Source: an uncultured Oscillospiraceae bacterium (GTDB taxonomy: Bacteria; Bacillota; Clostridia; Oscillospirales; Ruminococcaceae). Taken from it: a stretch of 17,467 nucleotides of DNA. Below, piece by piece: positions 1 through 7,402 of this stretch (position 1 is its first letter; each line of letters opens with the position of its first letter). The notes under the pieces are model-generated. The model saw only the letters and a list, made by a program, of their open reading frames with translations. It was not told the origin of the DNA and did no database searches. The stretch lies in the NCBI GenBank assembly GCA_902490585.1, contig CABUEI010000040.1, positions 1-17,467 on the forward strand. The letters run 5' to 3'. A program made the translations under genes and the position numbers.

Positions 1-1
1 A

Positions 2-75
2 AACGGTTTTGCGACCGAAAGGAAACCGTTGACAAGCAACGGTTGATATCAATGACAATGCGGAAGTTGTCCGCA
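2..75 (+). other. Hairpin-rich leader upstream of flbD
   Basis: Three inverted repeats lie in the 89 bases before flbD. AACGGTTT (2-9) can pair with AAACCGTT (23-30). Nearly the same segment, AACCGTTG (24-31), can instead pair perfectly with CAACGGTT (37-44). These two stems exclude each other. A third stem, TGCGGA (59-64) with TCCGCA (70-75), sits just before the ribosome site (GAGGAAGG, about 76-83). Two of the three forward frames close early (stops at 28-30 and 44-46). The third stays open to 92 but encodes nothing I recognise, so no upstream gene can be assigned. The structures are visible in the sequence; a regulatory role is inferred. No known riboswitch class was recognised. Confidence 0.45.
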
Positions 76-89
76 GAGGAAGGAAATGT

Positions 90-293
90 ATGATAACACT
101 TACAAAGCTCAACGGGGAAAAGTTCATGCTTAATCCCGATTTAATCGAAATTGTAACCGAAAATCCCGACACGGTGATCACGACAAGTACGGGACATTCA
201 TACATAGTTGAGCAGTCGATGAATGAAATACTTTCTCTCATCAAGGAGTACAGACAGTCGTTAAGACGTCAGCGTCCGGAGAGAAGCATATAA
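90..293 (+). CDS. flbD: Flagellar protein FlbD / SwrD family
   Basis: Small cytoplasmic protein of 67 residues, the usual length for FlbD. It opens MITLTKLNG followed by FMLNPDLIEIV and a TVI/T segment, the typical FlbD pattern of short beta strands. In Bacillus subtilis the homologue SwrD supports flagellar motor power, apparently through the stators. Its position directly before motA and motB fits that role. A good ribosome site (GAGGAAGG) precedes the ATG. In Clostridia flbD commonly follows the hook gene flgE, so flgE may lie just upstream of the window. Family identity is confident; the exact function here is inferred from homologues. Confidence 0.9.
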   Translation: MITLTKLNGEKFMLNPDLIEIVTENPDTVITTSTGHSYIVEQSMNEILSLIKEYRQSLRRQRPERSI

Positions 294-350
294 CTATGAA
301 TATTACAGCCTTGTGCTGTGTTATATAAACCCTTACAGGAGGAAATTATT

Positions 351-1121
351 TTGAATATTACGATCATCATAGGCTGGGTCGTTTCGTTCGGTCTGGTTAT
401 ATTCGGTATATTTAACGGCGGTCAGATTGACTGGTTCATAGATATACCCTCGCTTGCGATCACTGTCGGCGGTACTATAGGCTGTCTTATCGGTTCATTC
501 CCGATTTCATATCTGAAAAATCTGCCGAAGTACTTAAAGCTGGCTTTATTCCCTAAGAAATTCAATCCGCAGAGCTACATAGATCAGATTGTTGAGTTTG
601 CGAAGATTGCAAGAACAAAAGGTCTTATCTCACTTGAGGACAGTGCAAACAAGTGTAATGACCCGTTCTTAAAGGAAAGCCTTATGCTGATCGTTGACGC
701 AAACGACCTCGACAAAGTAAGAGGTATGCTTGACGATGCGATAGACTTCATGTGCGAACGTCATGAAAGAGGACGACTTTTCTTTGAAAAAGGTATGTCG
801 ATATTCCCTGCATTCGGTATGTTAGGTACTCTTGTCGGACTTGTAAATATGCTTAAAGGTATGGGTGAGGACTCAAGTAACCTTTCAAGCGGTATGGCGG
901 TTGCCCTTATCACGACATTCTACGGCTCACTGTTCTCGAACGTACTGTTTGCACCGATTGCATCTTCACTGAAAAACAGTCACGAGCAGGAGCTCTTATG
1001 TATGCAGATAATCGAAGAGGGCGTTCTGTCGATTGCGGCAGGTTCAAACCCCAGACTTATACAGGAAAAGCTTGAATTCATGCTTGCTCAGACTGATATA
1101 AAAAAGAAGGAAAGCAAGTAA
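351..1121 (+). CDS. motA: Flagellar stator protein MotA
   Basis: MotA forms the proton- or sodium-conducting stator with MotB in the inner membrane and pushes on the rotor. The protein is 256 residues, normal for the family. Membrane segments lie near residues 3-21, 33-52, 149-167 and 175-200. A large cytoplasmic loop between the second and third carries the charged stretch RHERGRLFFEK (137-147), the region that contacts FliG in known MotA proteins. Pro153, in the third segment start (FPAFGMLGTLVGL), matches the conserved functional proline. I chose the TTG at 351 because a perfect AGGAGG (337-342) lies 8 bases upstream. The in-frame GTG at 318 would place that ribosome site inside the gene. 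Coupling ion is not determined. Confidence 0.93.
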   Translation: MNITIIIGWVVSFGLVIFGIFNGGQIDWFIDIPSLAITVGGTIGCLIGSFPISYLKNLPKYLKLALFPKKFNPQSYIDQIVEFAKIARTKGLISLEDSANKCNDPFLKESLMLIVDANDLDKVRGMLDDAIDFMCERHERGRLFFEKGMSIFPAFGMLGTLVGLVNMLKGMGEDSSNLSSGMAVALITTFYGSLFSNVLFAPIASSLKNSHEQELLCMQIIEEGVLSIAAGSNPRLIQEKLEFMLAQTDIKKKESK

Positions 1122-1128
1122 TTAACGG

Positions 1129-1157
1129 TTGAAAAAAAGCCGTAAATATGTTAAAAT
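1129..1157 (+). promoter_or_regulatory. Candidate sigma-A promoter between motA and motB
   Basis: TTGAAA (1129-1134) and TAAAAT (1152-1157) are separated by exactly 17 bases. A TG at 1149-1150 makes an extended -10. The site lies in the 75-base gap between motA and motB, the largest gap in the first eight genes. This could give motB and the genes after it extra transcription. The match is seen in the sequence, but A/T-rich DNA makes chance matches possible. Confidence 0.4.
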
Positions 1158-1196
1158 ATATTAGTTAAGCTTATATCACGGAAAGGCGGTGGAGAA

Positions 1197-2219
1197 ATGG
1201 CAAAGAGAAGAGGCGGCGGAGGCGGCGAAGAAAAAGGTAACTGGCTTGATACCTACGCCGACATGGTTACACTTCTGCTGTGCTTTTTCGTATTGCTGTA
1301 TTCCGCATCATCGGTAGATGAAACAAAGTGGCAGTACATATATCAGTCCTTTACGTCAAGCGGAAGCTATGTAAATCCGTTCGTAATGGACGAACAGCCG
1401 CAGAACAATGCCGCTGATACAAACGGTAATGCAGAATCTCCTCCGAATACGGAAAACGGCGGTACAACAAGCGAACAGACAGAGGGTCTTCCCTCCGACT
1501 TCAATCAGCTTTACAGCTTTTTAAAGACAACAACGGAAAAGAACGATCTCGGTCAGTATGTGTATATTGAGCAGACACCGACAAGAATCTTCATCCGTTT
1601 CAACAACACGATAATGTTTGACGGCAACAGTGCGGTGCTGAAAGACGAGGGCAAGCAGGTACTCAACAAGTTCATGCCCGGTATAAAGGCGGTCAACAAG
1701 TATATAAAATCCTGCTCGGTTTCGGGTCATACCGCAAAGGCGGTATCGGATGTCAACGACTGGGATCTGTCGGCGGCAAGAGCGTCAAGCGTTGTAAAAT
1801 ATATGGACTACAACCGCTGTGTTGACAGCGAAAAATTCACGGTAGAGGGAAAAGCGTGCTACACGCCTATAGCCGACAACTCAACGGCAGAGGGCAGAGC
1901 GGCTAACAGACGTGTTGAGATCATGATAGTAAGAGCGCAGCTCGATACGACCTCACAGGCAGTCATAGACGATATTCTGAAATATGAGTACAGACTGAAC
2001 GGTGCAAACACCGACCCGTATGAGCGTAATGACAACACAAGCTCAGATGTCAACAGCGACGTTGTAAATGAAATTATCGACAACATGGAAAGCAAGTACG
2101 AGGACAATTCGGGCGACACAAACAGCAGTACCAACGCCGCAGGACCCAAGTACGAACCTGCATACACAGGTATTCCTACAGATATACTGACATCGGCACC
2201 GACCGAAACGTCAGAATAA
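1197..2219 (+). CDS. motB: Flagellar stator protein MotB (OmpA-like peptidoglycan anchor)
   Basis: MotB completes the stator and anchors it to peptidoglycan. The 340-residue protein has a short basic, glycine-rich N-terminus (KRRGGGGG), then one membrane helix at about 20-40. Asp22 in TYADMVTLLL is the expected ion-binding aspartate. An OmpA-like domain spans about 120-245 and includes SGHTA, the LSAARASSV helix and the NRRVEI motif (237-242) typical of peptidoglycan binding. Two low-complexity regions flank it: an Asn/Gly/Thr/Glu-rich linker (about 65-100) and a C-terminal tail (about 246-340) rich in Asn, Asp, Ser and Thr. The tail is longer than in typical MotB proteins. Ribosome site AAAGGCGG lies 7 bases before the ATG. 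Identity is secure. Confidence 0.93.
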   Translation: MAKRRGGGGGEEKGNWLDTYADMVTLLLCFFVLLYSASSVDETKWQYIYQSFTSSGSYVNPFVMDEQPQNNAADTNGNAESPPNTENGGTTSEQTEGLPSDFNQLYSFLKTTTEKNDLGQYVYIEQTPTRIFIRFNNTIMFDGNSAVLKDEGKQVLNKFMPGIKAVNKYIKSCSVSGHTAKAVSDVNDWDLSAARASSVVKYMDYNRCVDSEKFTVEGKACYTPIADNSTAEGRAANRRVEIMIVRAQLDTTSQAVIDDILKYEYRLNGANTDPYERNDNTSSDVNSDVVNEIIDNMESKYEDNSGDTNSSTNAAGPKYEPAYTGIPTDILTSAPTETSE

Positions 2220-2244
2220 GAGAAAACAGAAAGGGGGCGACTTT

Positions 2245-3237
2245 TTGGCTGACACCCTTACACAAGAACAGATAGACGCCATGCTGTCAAGCGTGCTGGC
2301 AGGAGATTCCGCATCGCTTGATACGCATGAAGAAAAGGAAGAGATAAAAGAGTATGACTTCCGTACTCCGAAGAAGTTCACCAAGGAACAGATAAAGATA
2401 CTCGAAAGAATATTCGAGAACTATTCAAGGCATCTTTCATCTTACATAACGGGACTTTTAAGACTGTACTGCAAGGTTTCGCTTGCAAGTATAGAGGAGC
2501 AGAAGTACTTTGAGTTCAGCAACGCTCTTCCCGATTACACGATAATGGGTATAGTTGACCTCGGTATCGAAGACGATGATATTGAAGAGAGCAACGCAGT
2601 ATTACAGCTTTCAAACTCGCTCACCTTTACAATGATCGACCGTATGCTCGGCGGAAAGGGTTCTTATGAGGACGCCGACAGAGATTTTACGGAAATAGAG
2701 ATAAACGTAATGCGTGAGATAGTTGAGCGCTTTACCTCGCTAATGTCGGAGGCGTGGGACGGATATGTCGAAACAAAGCCGAAGCTCGAGTCGATAGAAA
2801 CGAACTCAAGAGTAATATCCGCCGCAGACGCTGACGAAACAATGATAATAGTTGCCATGGAGGTAACGATAAACGAGTCAAAATCTGTAGTATCGTTCTG
2901 TATGTCGGCGATTACTATGGATCAGATAATGAAGAAATTCTCGGCAAAGTTCAGCTCGGGCAAGAGGGCGGCAAGTCCTACAAAGGAGACGGAGCGTAAG
3001 GAGAACCTTATGTCAACGCTTTCGCAGTCGGAGCTTACCGTTACGGCAGTACTTGACGATACAATGCTGACGCTCCGTGACGTGCTGAATTTGCAGGTGA
3101 ATGATATAATACCGCTGAACAAGCCGATAACCGACAACGTTCAGCTTAAAGTGGGAAGTACCTGCTGGTTTGAGGGAAAACTCGGAACGCTGAACGGAAA
3201 GAAAGCGTTCAGGATTGATAATATACTAAAGAATTGA
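2245..3237 (+). CDS. fliM: Flagellar motor switch protein FliM
   Basis: FliM is the C-ring protein that receives CheY-P and sets the direction of rotation. The protein is 330 residues, normal for the family. It opens with LTQEQIDAMLSSVL, a close relative of the conserved N-terminal CheY-P-binding peptide. A CheC-like middle domain carries the GGKG loop (136-139), matching the FliM GGxG motif that faces FliG. A SpoA (FliN-like) domain fills about 258-328. Start: TTG at 2245, with AAGGGGGCG (2231-2239) 5 bases upstream and the switch peptide beginning right after it. It lies 25 bases after motB, with no fliL between them, unlike many related operons. Identity is secure. Confidence 0.94.
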   Translation: MADTLTQEQIDAMLSSVLAGDSASLDTHEEKEEIKEYDFRTPKKFTKEQIKILERIFENYSRHLSSYITGLLRLYCKVSLASIEEQKYFEFSNALPDYTIMGIVDLGIEDDDIEESNAVLQLSNSLTFTMIDRMLGGKGSYEDADRDFTEIEINVMREIVERFTSLMSEAWDGYVETKPKLESIETNSRVISAADADETMIIVAMEVTINESKSVVSFCMSAITMDQIMKKFSAKFSSGKRAASPTKETERKENLMSTLSQSELTVTAVLDDTMLTLRDVLNLQVNDIIPLNKPITDNVQLKVGSTCWFEGKLGTLNGKKAFRIDNILKN

Positions 3238-3247
3238 GGTAAGGTAA

Positions 3248-4519
3248 ATGGGAAAACTGTCCACTCTGTCGGAGATGCAGCTTGACGCTATCGGCGAGAT
3301 AATGAACATCAGTATGGGAAGTGCGGCAACCGCAGTTTCCGAGCTGCTCAACGCCAAAGTGTGGATCACTACGCCGAAGGTAAGCGTTGTGGAAGCGTCA
3401 CAGCTCAACTACGACCGCTTAGAGCCTGCGATATGCGTAAAGATCGAATACATAAAGGGACTTTCGGGTTCTAACCTGATGATACTTAAACAGGACGATG
3501 TACAGCTGATACTCAATCAGCTGATGGGCAAGCCGCCCGTTATATCGCCCGACTTTGAATTTGACGAGCTTAATATCAGTGCGGTAAGTGAAGTAATGAA
3601 CCAGATGATGGGTGCATCGTCAACGGCTCTTGCGGAATTTTTAGGTATGGGCATTGATATTTCGACACCGACACCGTTCATTCTGAGTGAGGTAAATATC
3701 ACCGATCTTCAGAACTACGAACAGACGGATATGGTCGCCGCTATCAATTTTGACCTTACCATTGACGGTGTTATAAAATCGGAGTTTATATCGGTACTCG
3801 ATATCGGCCTTGCGGCTACGCTTGCAGACAGAGTTCTCGGCGGTGCGGCTTCACCCGAACCGATTGCGGCAGAACCTGCTCCTGCACCGGCACCTCAGCC
3901 TGTACAGCAGGCGGCACCTGTTCAACCGGTGGCTCCTGTTCAGCAGGCGGCTCCTGTTCAGCAGGCGGCTCCTGTTCAGCAGGCGGCTCCTGTTCAGCAG
4001 GCAGCTTCTGTCCAGCAGGCAGCTGTGCAGATGGCTCAGCAGGCACCTGTACAACAGGCGGCTATGCCTGCACCTCAGCCGATGCCCGATATGTATGCAC
4101 AGCAGGGATACTACGGATATCAGGGTCAGCCGAACCCGGCAATGTACGGTCAGCCTGTACAGCCTATGATGCAACCTCAGCCTGCGGTGAACTACCGCAA
4201 TGCTCAGCTGGCACAGTTTGAGAGCTTTGAAGCTCCGCTCGGTTCGGAGCAGAAGGAGAACTTACAGCTCCTGATGGATGTACCGTTACAGATATCTGTT
4301 GAGATAGGCTCGACAAAGAAGAAAATCAAGGATATACTGGAATTCTCACAGGGTACTATAATTGAGCTTGAGCGACAGGCAGGCGCACCCGTTGACGTTA
4401 TGGTAAACGGTAACCTTATCGCAAGGGGCGACGTTGTGGTTATTGACGATAACTTTGCGGTGAGAATAACGGAAATTGTAAAATCGAAATTTATGGATAG
4501 CCTTGGTAAAGGCGAATAA
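3248..4519 (+). CDS. fliY: Motor switch phosphatase FliY (CheC-like domain plus FliN/SpoA domain)
   Basis: FliY is a C-ring protein that also removes phosphate from CheY-P in Gram-positive bacteria. The 423-residue protein has a CheC-type domain at about 1-200 with both phosphatase signatures of the form [D/S]xxxExxN(x22)P: Asp13/Glu17/Asn20/Pro43 and Ser111/Glu115/Asn118/Pro141. A Pro/Gln/Ala-rich linker (about 203-325) with PVQQAA repeats joins it to a C-terminal SpoA domain (about 337-418) that takes the place of FliN. The CheC domain starts almost at residue 1, so the FliM-like CheY-binding peptide found at the N-terminus of B. subtilis FliY is absent. The start at 3248 leaves no room to extend upstream, because fliM ends at 3237. 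No separate fliN is present. Confidence 0.93.
   Translation: MGKLSTLSEMQLDAIGEIMNISMGSAATAVSELLNAKVWITTPKVSVVEASQLNYDRLEPAICVKIEYIKGLSGSNLMILKQDDVQLILNQLMGKPPVISPDFEFDELNISAVSEVMNQMMGASSTALAEFLGMGIDISTPTPFILSEVNITDLQNYEQTDMVAAINFDLTIDGVIKSEFISVLDIGLAATLADRVLGGAASPEPIAAEPAPAPAPQPVQQAAPVQPVAPVQQAAPVQQAAPVQQAAPVQQAASVQQAAVQMAQQAPVQQAAMPAPQPMPDMYAQQGYYGYQGQPNPAMYGQPVQPMMQPQPAVNYRNAQLAQFESFEAPLGSEQKENLQLLMDVPLQISVEIGSTKKKIKDILEFSQGTIIELERQAGAPVDVMVNGNLIARGDVVVIDDNFAVRITEIVKSKFMDSLGKGE
3932..4021 (+). repeat. Five 18-bp tandem repeats inside fliY linker
   Basis: The unit GCTCCTGTTCAGCAGGCG occurs at 3932, 3950, 3968 and 3986 with at most one change, and a fifth copy with three changes from the consensus unit starts at 4004. 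Each unit encodes A-P-V-Q-Q-A. More diverged copies flank the block. The near-identity of adjacent DNA copies suggests recent slippage, so linker length may differ between strains. The unit is 18 bases, so copy changes keep the frame. Confidence 0.9.
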
Positions 4520-4560
4520 CATTAAAATATAACAGGTATACGAAAGGAAACCTTACACTT

Positions 4561-4923
4561 ATGGATAAGAAGATATTACTTGTAGACGATGCGGCATTCA
4601 TGCGTATGCTTATCCGCAACACACTGACAACAAACGGCTACACAAATATACTTGAGGCGGCTGACGGCGAAATCGCTGTTTCAACTTATGCCGCTGAAAA
4701 GCCCGACCTTGTTATCATGGACATAACAATGCCGAACAAGACAGGTATAGAGGCGCTCAAGGAAATCAAGGCTATGGATCCCGGCGCTAAGGTTGTAATG
4801 TGCAGTGCTATGGGTCAGGAAGCTATGGTTGTCGAGGCTATCAAACTCGGTGCTCTGGACTTCATCGTAAAGCCGTTCAAGGCTGAGAGAATACTCCAGA
4901 CTGTCAAGAAGATACTTGACTGA
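4561..4923 (+). CDS. cheY: Chemotaxis response regulator CheY
   Basis: Single receiver domain of 120 residues, the usual CheY length. It carries the acidic pair Asp9/Asp10, the phosphoacceptor Asp54 (LVIMDITMP), Ser82 in the MCSAMGQ loop and Lys104 in VKPF. No output domain follows. When phosphorylated, CheY would bind the switch. The neighbouring fliM and fliY encode its target and its likely phosphatase, the same arrangement as in Bacillus. A ribosome site AAAGGA (4543-4548) lies 12 bases before the ATG, a rather long spacer. The stop overlaps the fliO start by one base (TGATG). The cognate kinase CheA is not in the window. Confidence 0.95.
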   Translation: MDKKILLVDDAAFMRMLIRNTLTTNGYTNILEAADGEIAVSTYAAEKPDLVIMDITMPNKTGIEALKEIKAMDPGAKVVMCSAMGQEAMVVEAIKLGALDFIVKPFKAERILQTVKKILD

Positions 4924-5375
4924 TGCCTCCGGTAGTACAGCTTGTATGTGCGCTTGTTGGCGTAATTGCACTGATTTTTCTGTTCTTCTGGGTACTGAGA
5001 AAGGTAAACAAGGGGATACTGACAACGGGCGGAAAGCGGCTCAAGGTTCTTGACCGTGCCTCGCTCGGAGGTGAAAAGTCGGTGGTGGTCGTGAGCGTTG
5101 CAGGAAAGTGTATGGTGCTTGGCGTTACGGCAGGCAGGATAGATAAGATAGAAGATCTTTCCCTTACGGAAGAGGAATATTTATCCGAGCTTTACCCTGA
5201 AGGACAGGGGAAGCAGGATAACTTCTTTGCCGCTTTCAGTGACGCACTTGCAAAAAACGTGAAGAATATGAGAGGGAAGAAAGACGGTCGTGACGATGAC
5301 AGATCAGGTCTTCCCGATGTTCATAAAACAGATGACAGCAAAAATTCTGATGAGAGGAACACGGAGTCGAAATGA
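4923..5375 (+). CDS. fliO: Flagellar biosynthesis protein FliO (FliZ in Bacillus)
   Basis: FliO helps assemble FliP in the export gate. The 150-residue protein has one N-terminal membrane helix (about 4-25, VVQLVCALVGVIALIFLFFW), then a small beta-rich cytoplasmic domain with RLKVLDRASLGGEKSVVVV and GKCMVLGVT, the characteristic FliO pattern. A charged, Asp/Lys/Ser-rich tail of about 45 residues follows. The ATG overlaps the cheY stop, and the gene ends in an ATGA overlap with fliP, so translation of all three is probably coupled. Sequence is poorly conserved in this family; the call rests on topology, pattern and position before fliP. Confidence 0.85.
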   Translation: MPPVVQLVCALVGVIALIFLFFWVLRKVNKGILTTGGKRLKVLDRASLGGEKSVVVVSVAGKCMVLGVTAGRIDKIEDLSLTEEEYLSELYPEGQGKQDNFFAAFSDALAKNVKNMRGKKDGRDDDRSGLPDVHKTDDSKNSDERNTESK

Positions 5376-6307
5376 CAAAAGCTTTTGGTCTTACGATTAG
5401 AAAAATGTTTATCGACAACAAGCGGATTTTTATCCGCTTTATCGTGTCTTTAACGGTATGTGTTGCGCTTATCGGGGTGCTGTGCAGTGTTACCGCATTT
5501 GCGGCGGACAATAACGCTACAGGTAACGCAGGCACAACGACGGGTGTTACCGATACGACATCGGGTAATACATCAGGCAATACTTCGGACGGTACGGAAT
5601 CTACGGATTCATCGGTGATGAAAGATCTTATCGGTGTTGACGGGTCGCAGTCGCTTGAGGTAATACTGCTTGTAACTGTGCTGTCGCTTGCGCCGTCACT
5701 TCTCGTAATGATGACATCGTTTGCGAGAATAATTATCTGTTTCAGCTTTTTAAGAACGGCAATGCAGACGCAGTCCACGCCGCCGAACATGGTGCTGACG
5801 GGATTGTCGCTGTTTCTTACGATATTCATAATGTGGCCCGTTTTCTCCGAGATAAACGAAACGGCATATCAGCCGTATGCAAACGGAGAAATCACGATGG
5901 AAGAGGCTATGGACGCCGCAGGAAAGCCGCTCAAGACTTTTATGCTAAAGCAGACGACAAATGACGACATGAAATTCTTCCTTGACCTTAAAGGGCAGAG
6001 CATGAGCGACGTTACGGGCGGTGCGACAGATAATATAACACTTGAAAACTACAGCGAGAAGCTGGGCTTTGAAACAGTCATTCCCGCTTTTATAGTAAGC
6101 GAGCTGAAACGTGCGTTCCAGATGGGCTTTTTAATATTCATACCGTTCCTTGTAATTGACCTGGTTGTATCGTCAACGCTTATGGCGATGGGTATGATGA
6201 TGTTACCGCCTGCGATGATCTCACTGCCGTTCAAGATAATACTTTTCGTACTTGTTGACGGCTGGCAGTTGATGGTCGGCACGCTTGTAAACTCGTATAA
6301 TTTGTAG
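5372..6307 (+). CDS. fliP: Flagellar export gate protein FliP
   Basis: FliP forms the core of the export gate with FliQ and FliR. The 311-residue protein is longer than the usual ~250. A signal peptide occupies about 1-45 (hydrophobic segment near 21-40, likely cleavage after Ala-Phe-Ala at 43-45). A Thr/Gly/Ser/Asn-rich stretch then runs from about 46 to 92, before the first mature membrane helix. The conserved FliP core follows, with TSFARIIICFSFLR (115-128), QSTPPNMVLTGL and the MGMMMLPPAMISLPFKI segment. The start ATG overlaps the fliO stop (ATGA), with GGAG 5 bases upstream. A later ATG at 5405 would also give a signal peptide but has no visible ribosome site. Confidence 0.94.
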   Translation: MTKAFGLTIRKMFIDNKRIFIRFIVSLTVCVALIGVLCSVTAFAADNNATGNAGTTTGVTDTTSGNTSGNTSDGTESTDSSVMKDLIGVDGSQSLEVILLVTVLSLAPSLLVMMTSFARIIICFSFLRTAMQTQSTPPNMVLTGLSLFLTIFIMWPVFSEINETAYQPYANGEITMEEAMDAAGKPLKTFMLKQTTNDDMKFFLDLKGQSMSDVTGGATDNITLENYSEKLGFETVIPAFIVSELKRAFQMGFLIFIPFLVIDLVVSSTLMAMGMMMLPPAMISLPFKIILFVLVDGWQLMVGTLVNSYNL

Positions 6308-6336
6308 CATAACAGATCCTGAAGGGAGGGCTTGAT

Positions 6337-6609
6337 TTGACACAGGATATAGCAATGGAGGTCTTTACCGCTGCGCTTGTTCTGGCGCTTAAATTGGGAC
6401 TCCCTGTTTTGATAGCCGCAGTAGTAATAGGTCTTATAATAGCGATATTACAGGCGGCGACACAGGTACACGAGCAGACACTCTCGTTTGCTCCGAAAGC
6501 CATAGTGGTGGCTATTGTACTGCTCCTGTTCGGTCCGTGGATGATGAACAGCTGTATAGAGTTCTTCAACTACATATTTGAACTTATGGCGACGGTCGGT
6601 GTAACATGA
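6337..6609 (+). CDS. fliQ: Flagellar export gate protein FliQ
   Basis: FliQ is a small two-helix membrane protein of the export gate. The 90 residues match the family length. Hydrophobic segments lie near 11-37 and 53-70, and the conserved link QAATQVHEQTLSFAPK sits between them. I chose the TTG at 6337 because AAGGGAGG (6322-6329) lies 7 bases upstream; the nearby TTG at 6332 is followed at once by a stop in its frame. The gene ends in an ATGA overlap with fliR, so the two are probably coupled in translation. Confidence 0.94.
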   Translation: MTQDIAMEVFTAALVLALKLGLPVLIAAVVIGLIIAILQAATQVHEQTLSFAPKAIVVAIVLLLFGPWMMNSCIEFFNYIFELMATVGVT

Positions 6610-7394
6610 CGCTGAGTGACGTATGGAACATGATTATAAACAATTTTCTCGGTTTTCTGCTGATAATGTGCAGGGTATCGGGAATATTCAGTTTTAATCC
6701 TATATTCAACCGTTCAAATTTTCCCGTAAGACTGAGAGCAGGCACGACGTTAGCGCTCGCCGTGCTTTTTGCCGCATCTATGGGGGATATAAAATATGAG
6801 CCGACCGGCATCTTCATGATGCTGTTCGACATGATGAAAGAGATAGGGCTGGGGCTTATACTCGGCTTTATGGTAAACCTCATACTGACGGTAACTATTT
6901 CCGCAGGTGAGCTTATCGACTATCAGACAGGTCTTTCAATGGCAAGGACGATGGATCCGGCAACGGGTGTGTCGATGCCGCTTTTTGCAAATGTTTATTA
7001 CTATATGTTCATTCTGTACTTCTTTCTGACGAATGGACACTTGTCATATATAAAACTGTTTCATATATCGTATGAAACACTGCCGATAGGATTTTCGGGA
7101 TTTACGGCGGACGTGCCGTGGGCGCTTGTAACGTACTTTTCAACAGTACTGACGCTTGCGGTAAAGCTTGCCGCACCGATCATCGCTATTGAGTTTATCA
7201 CCGAAATATGTCTTGGCGTGCTGATGAAAGCCGTACCGACAATACACATATTTGCGCTGAACATTCAGCTCAAGGTGCTTATCGGTCTGGCGGCGGTGCT
7301 GATAATGGCTCAGCCTATGTCGGATTTCATCGAAAAGCTGATGGGCATTATGTGGCATAACCTTTACGGTCTGCTCGGCATGATGGGTTCTTAG
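6606..7394 (+). CDS. fliR: Flagellar export gate protein FliR
   Basis: FliR is the third component of the FliPQR export gate. The 262-residue length is typical and the protein is mostly hydrophobic, with about six membrane segments. The conserved loop GELIDYQTGLSMARTMDP begins at Gly101 and is a strong FliR signature. The N-terminal part (RVSGIFSFNPIF) and the RLRAGTTLALAVLF segment also fit. It starts inside the fliQ stop (ATGA). Its own stop TAG (7392-7394) overlaps the ribosome site of flhB, so the gate genes form one tightly packed translational unit. Confidence 0.94.
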   Translation: MTLSDVWNMIINNFLGFLLIMCRVSGIFSFNPIFNRSNFPVRLRAGTTLALAVLFAASMGDIKYEPTGIFMMLFDMMKEIGLGLILGFMVNLILTVTISAGELIDYQTGLSMARTMDPATGVSMPLFANVYYYMFILYFFLTNGHLSYIKLFHISYETLPIGFSGFTADVPWALVTYFSTVLTLAVKLAAPIIAIEFITEICLGVLMKAVPTIHIFALNIQLKVLIGLAAVLIMAQPMSDFIEKLMGIMWHNLYGLLGMMGS

Positions 7395-7402
7395 GAGGGT
7401 AA

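Noticed and set aside
318..350. Upstream GTG start for motA
   Set aside because: It would place the perfect AGGAGG inside the gene; the TTG at 351 is ideally spaced.
3123..3130. GCCGATAA, a sigma-28 -10-like box
   Set aside because: There is no TAAA box about 15 bases upstream and it lies inside fliM coding sequence.
3816..4174. Long open frames on both strands across the fliY linker
   Set aside because: They are by-products of the 18-bp repeats, which keep several frames open. The fliY frame explains the region.
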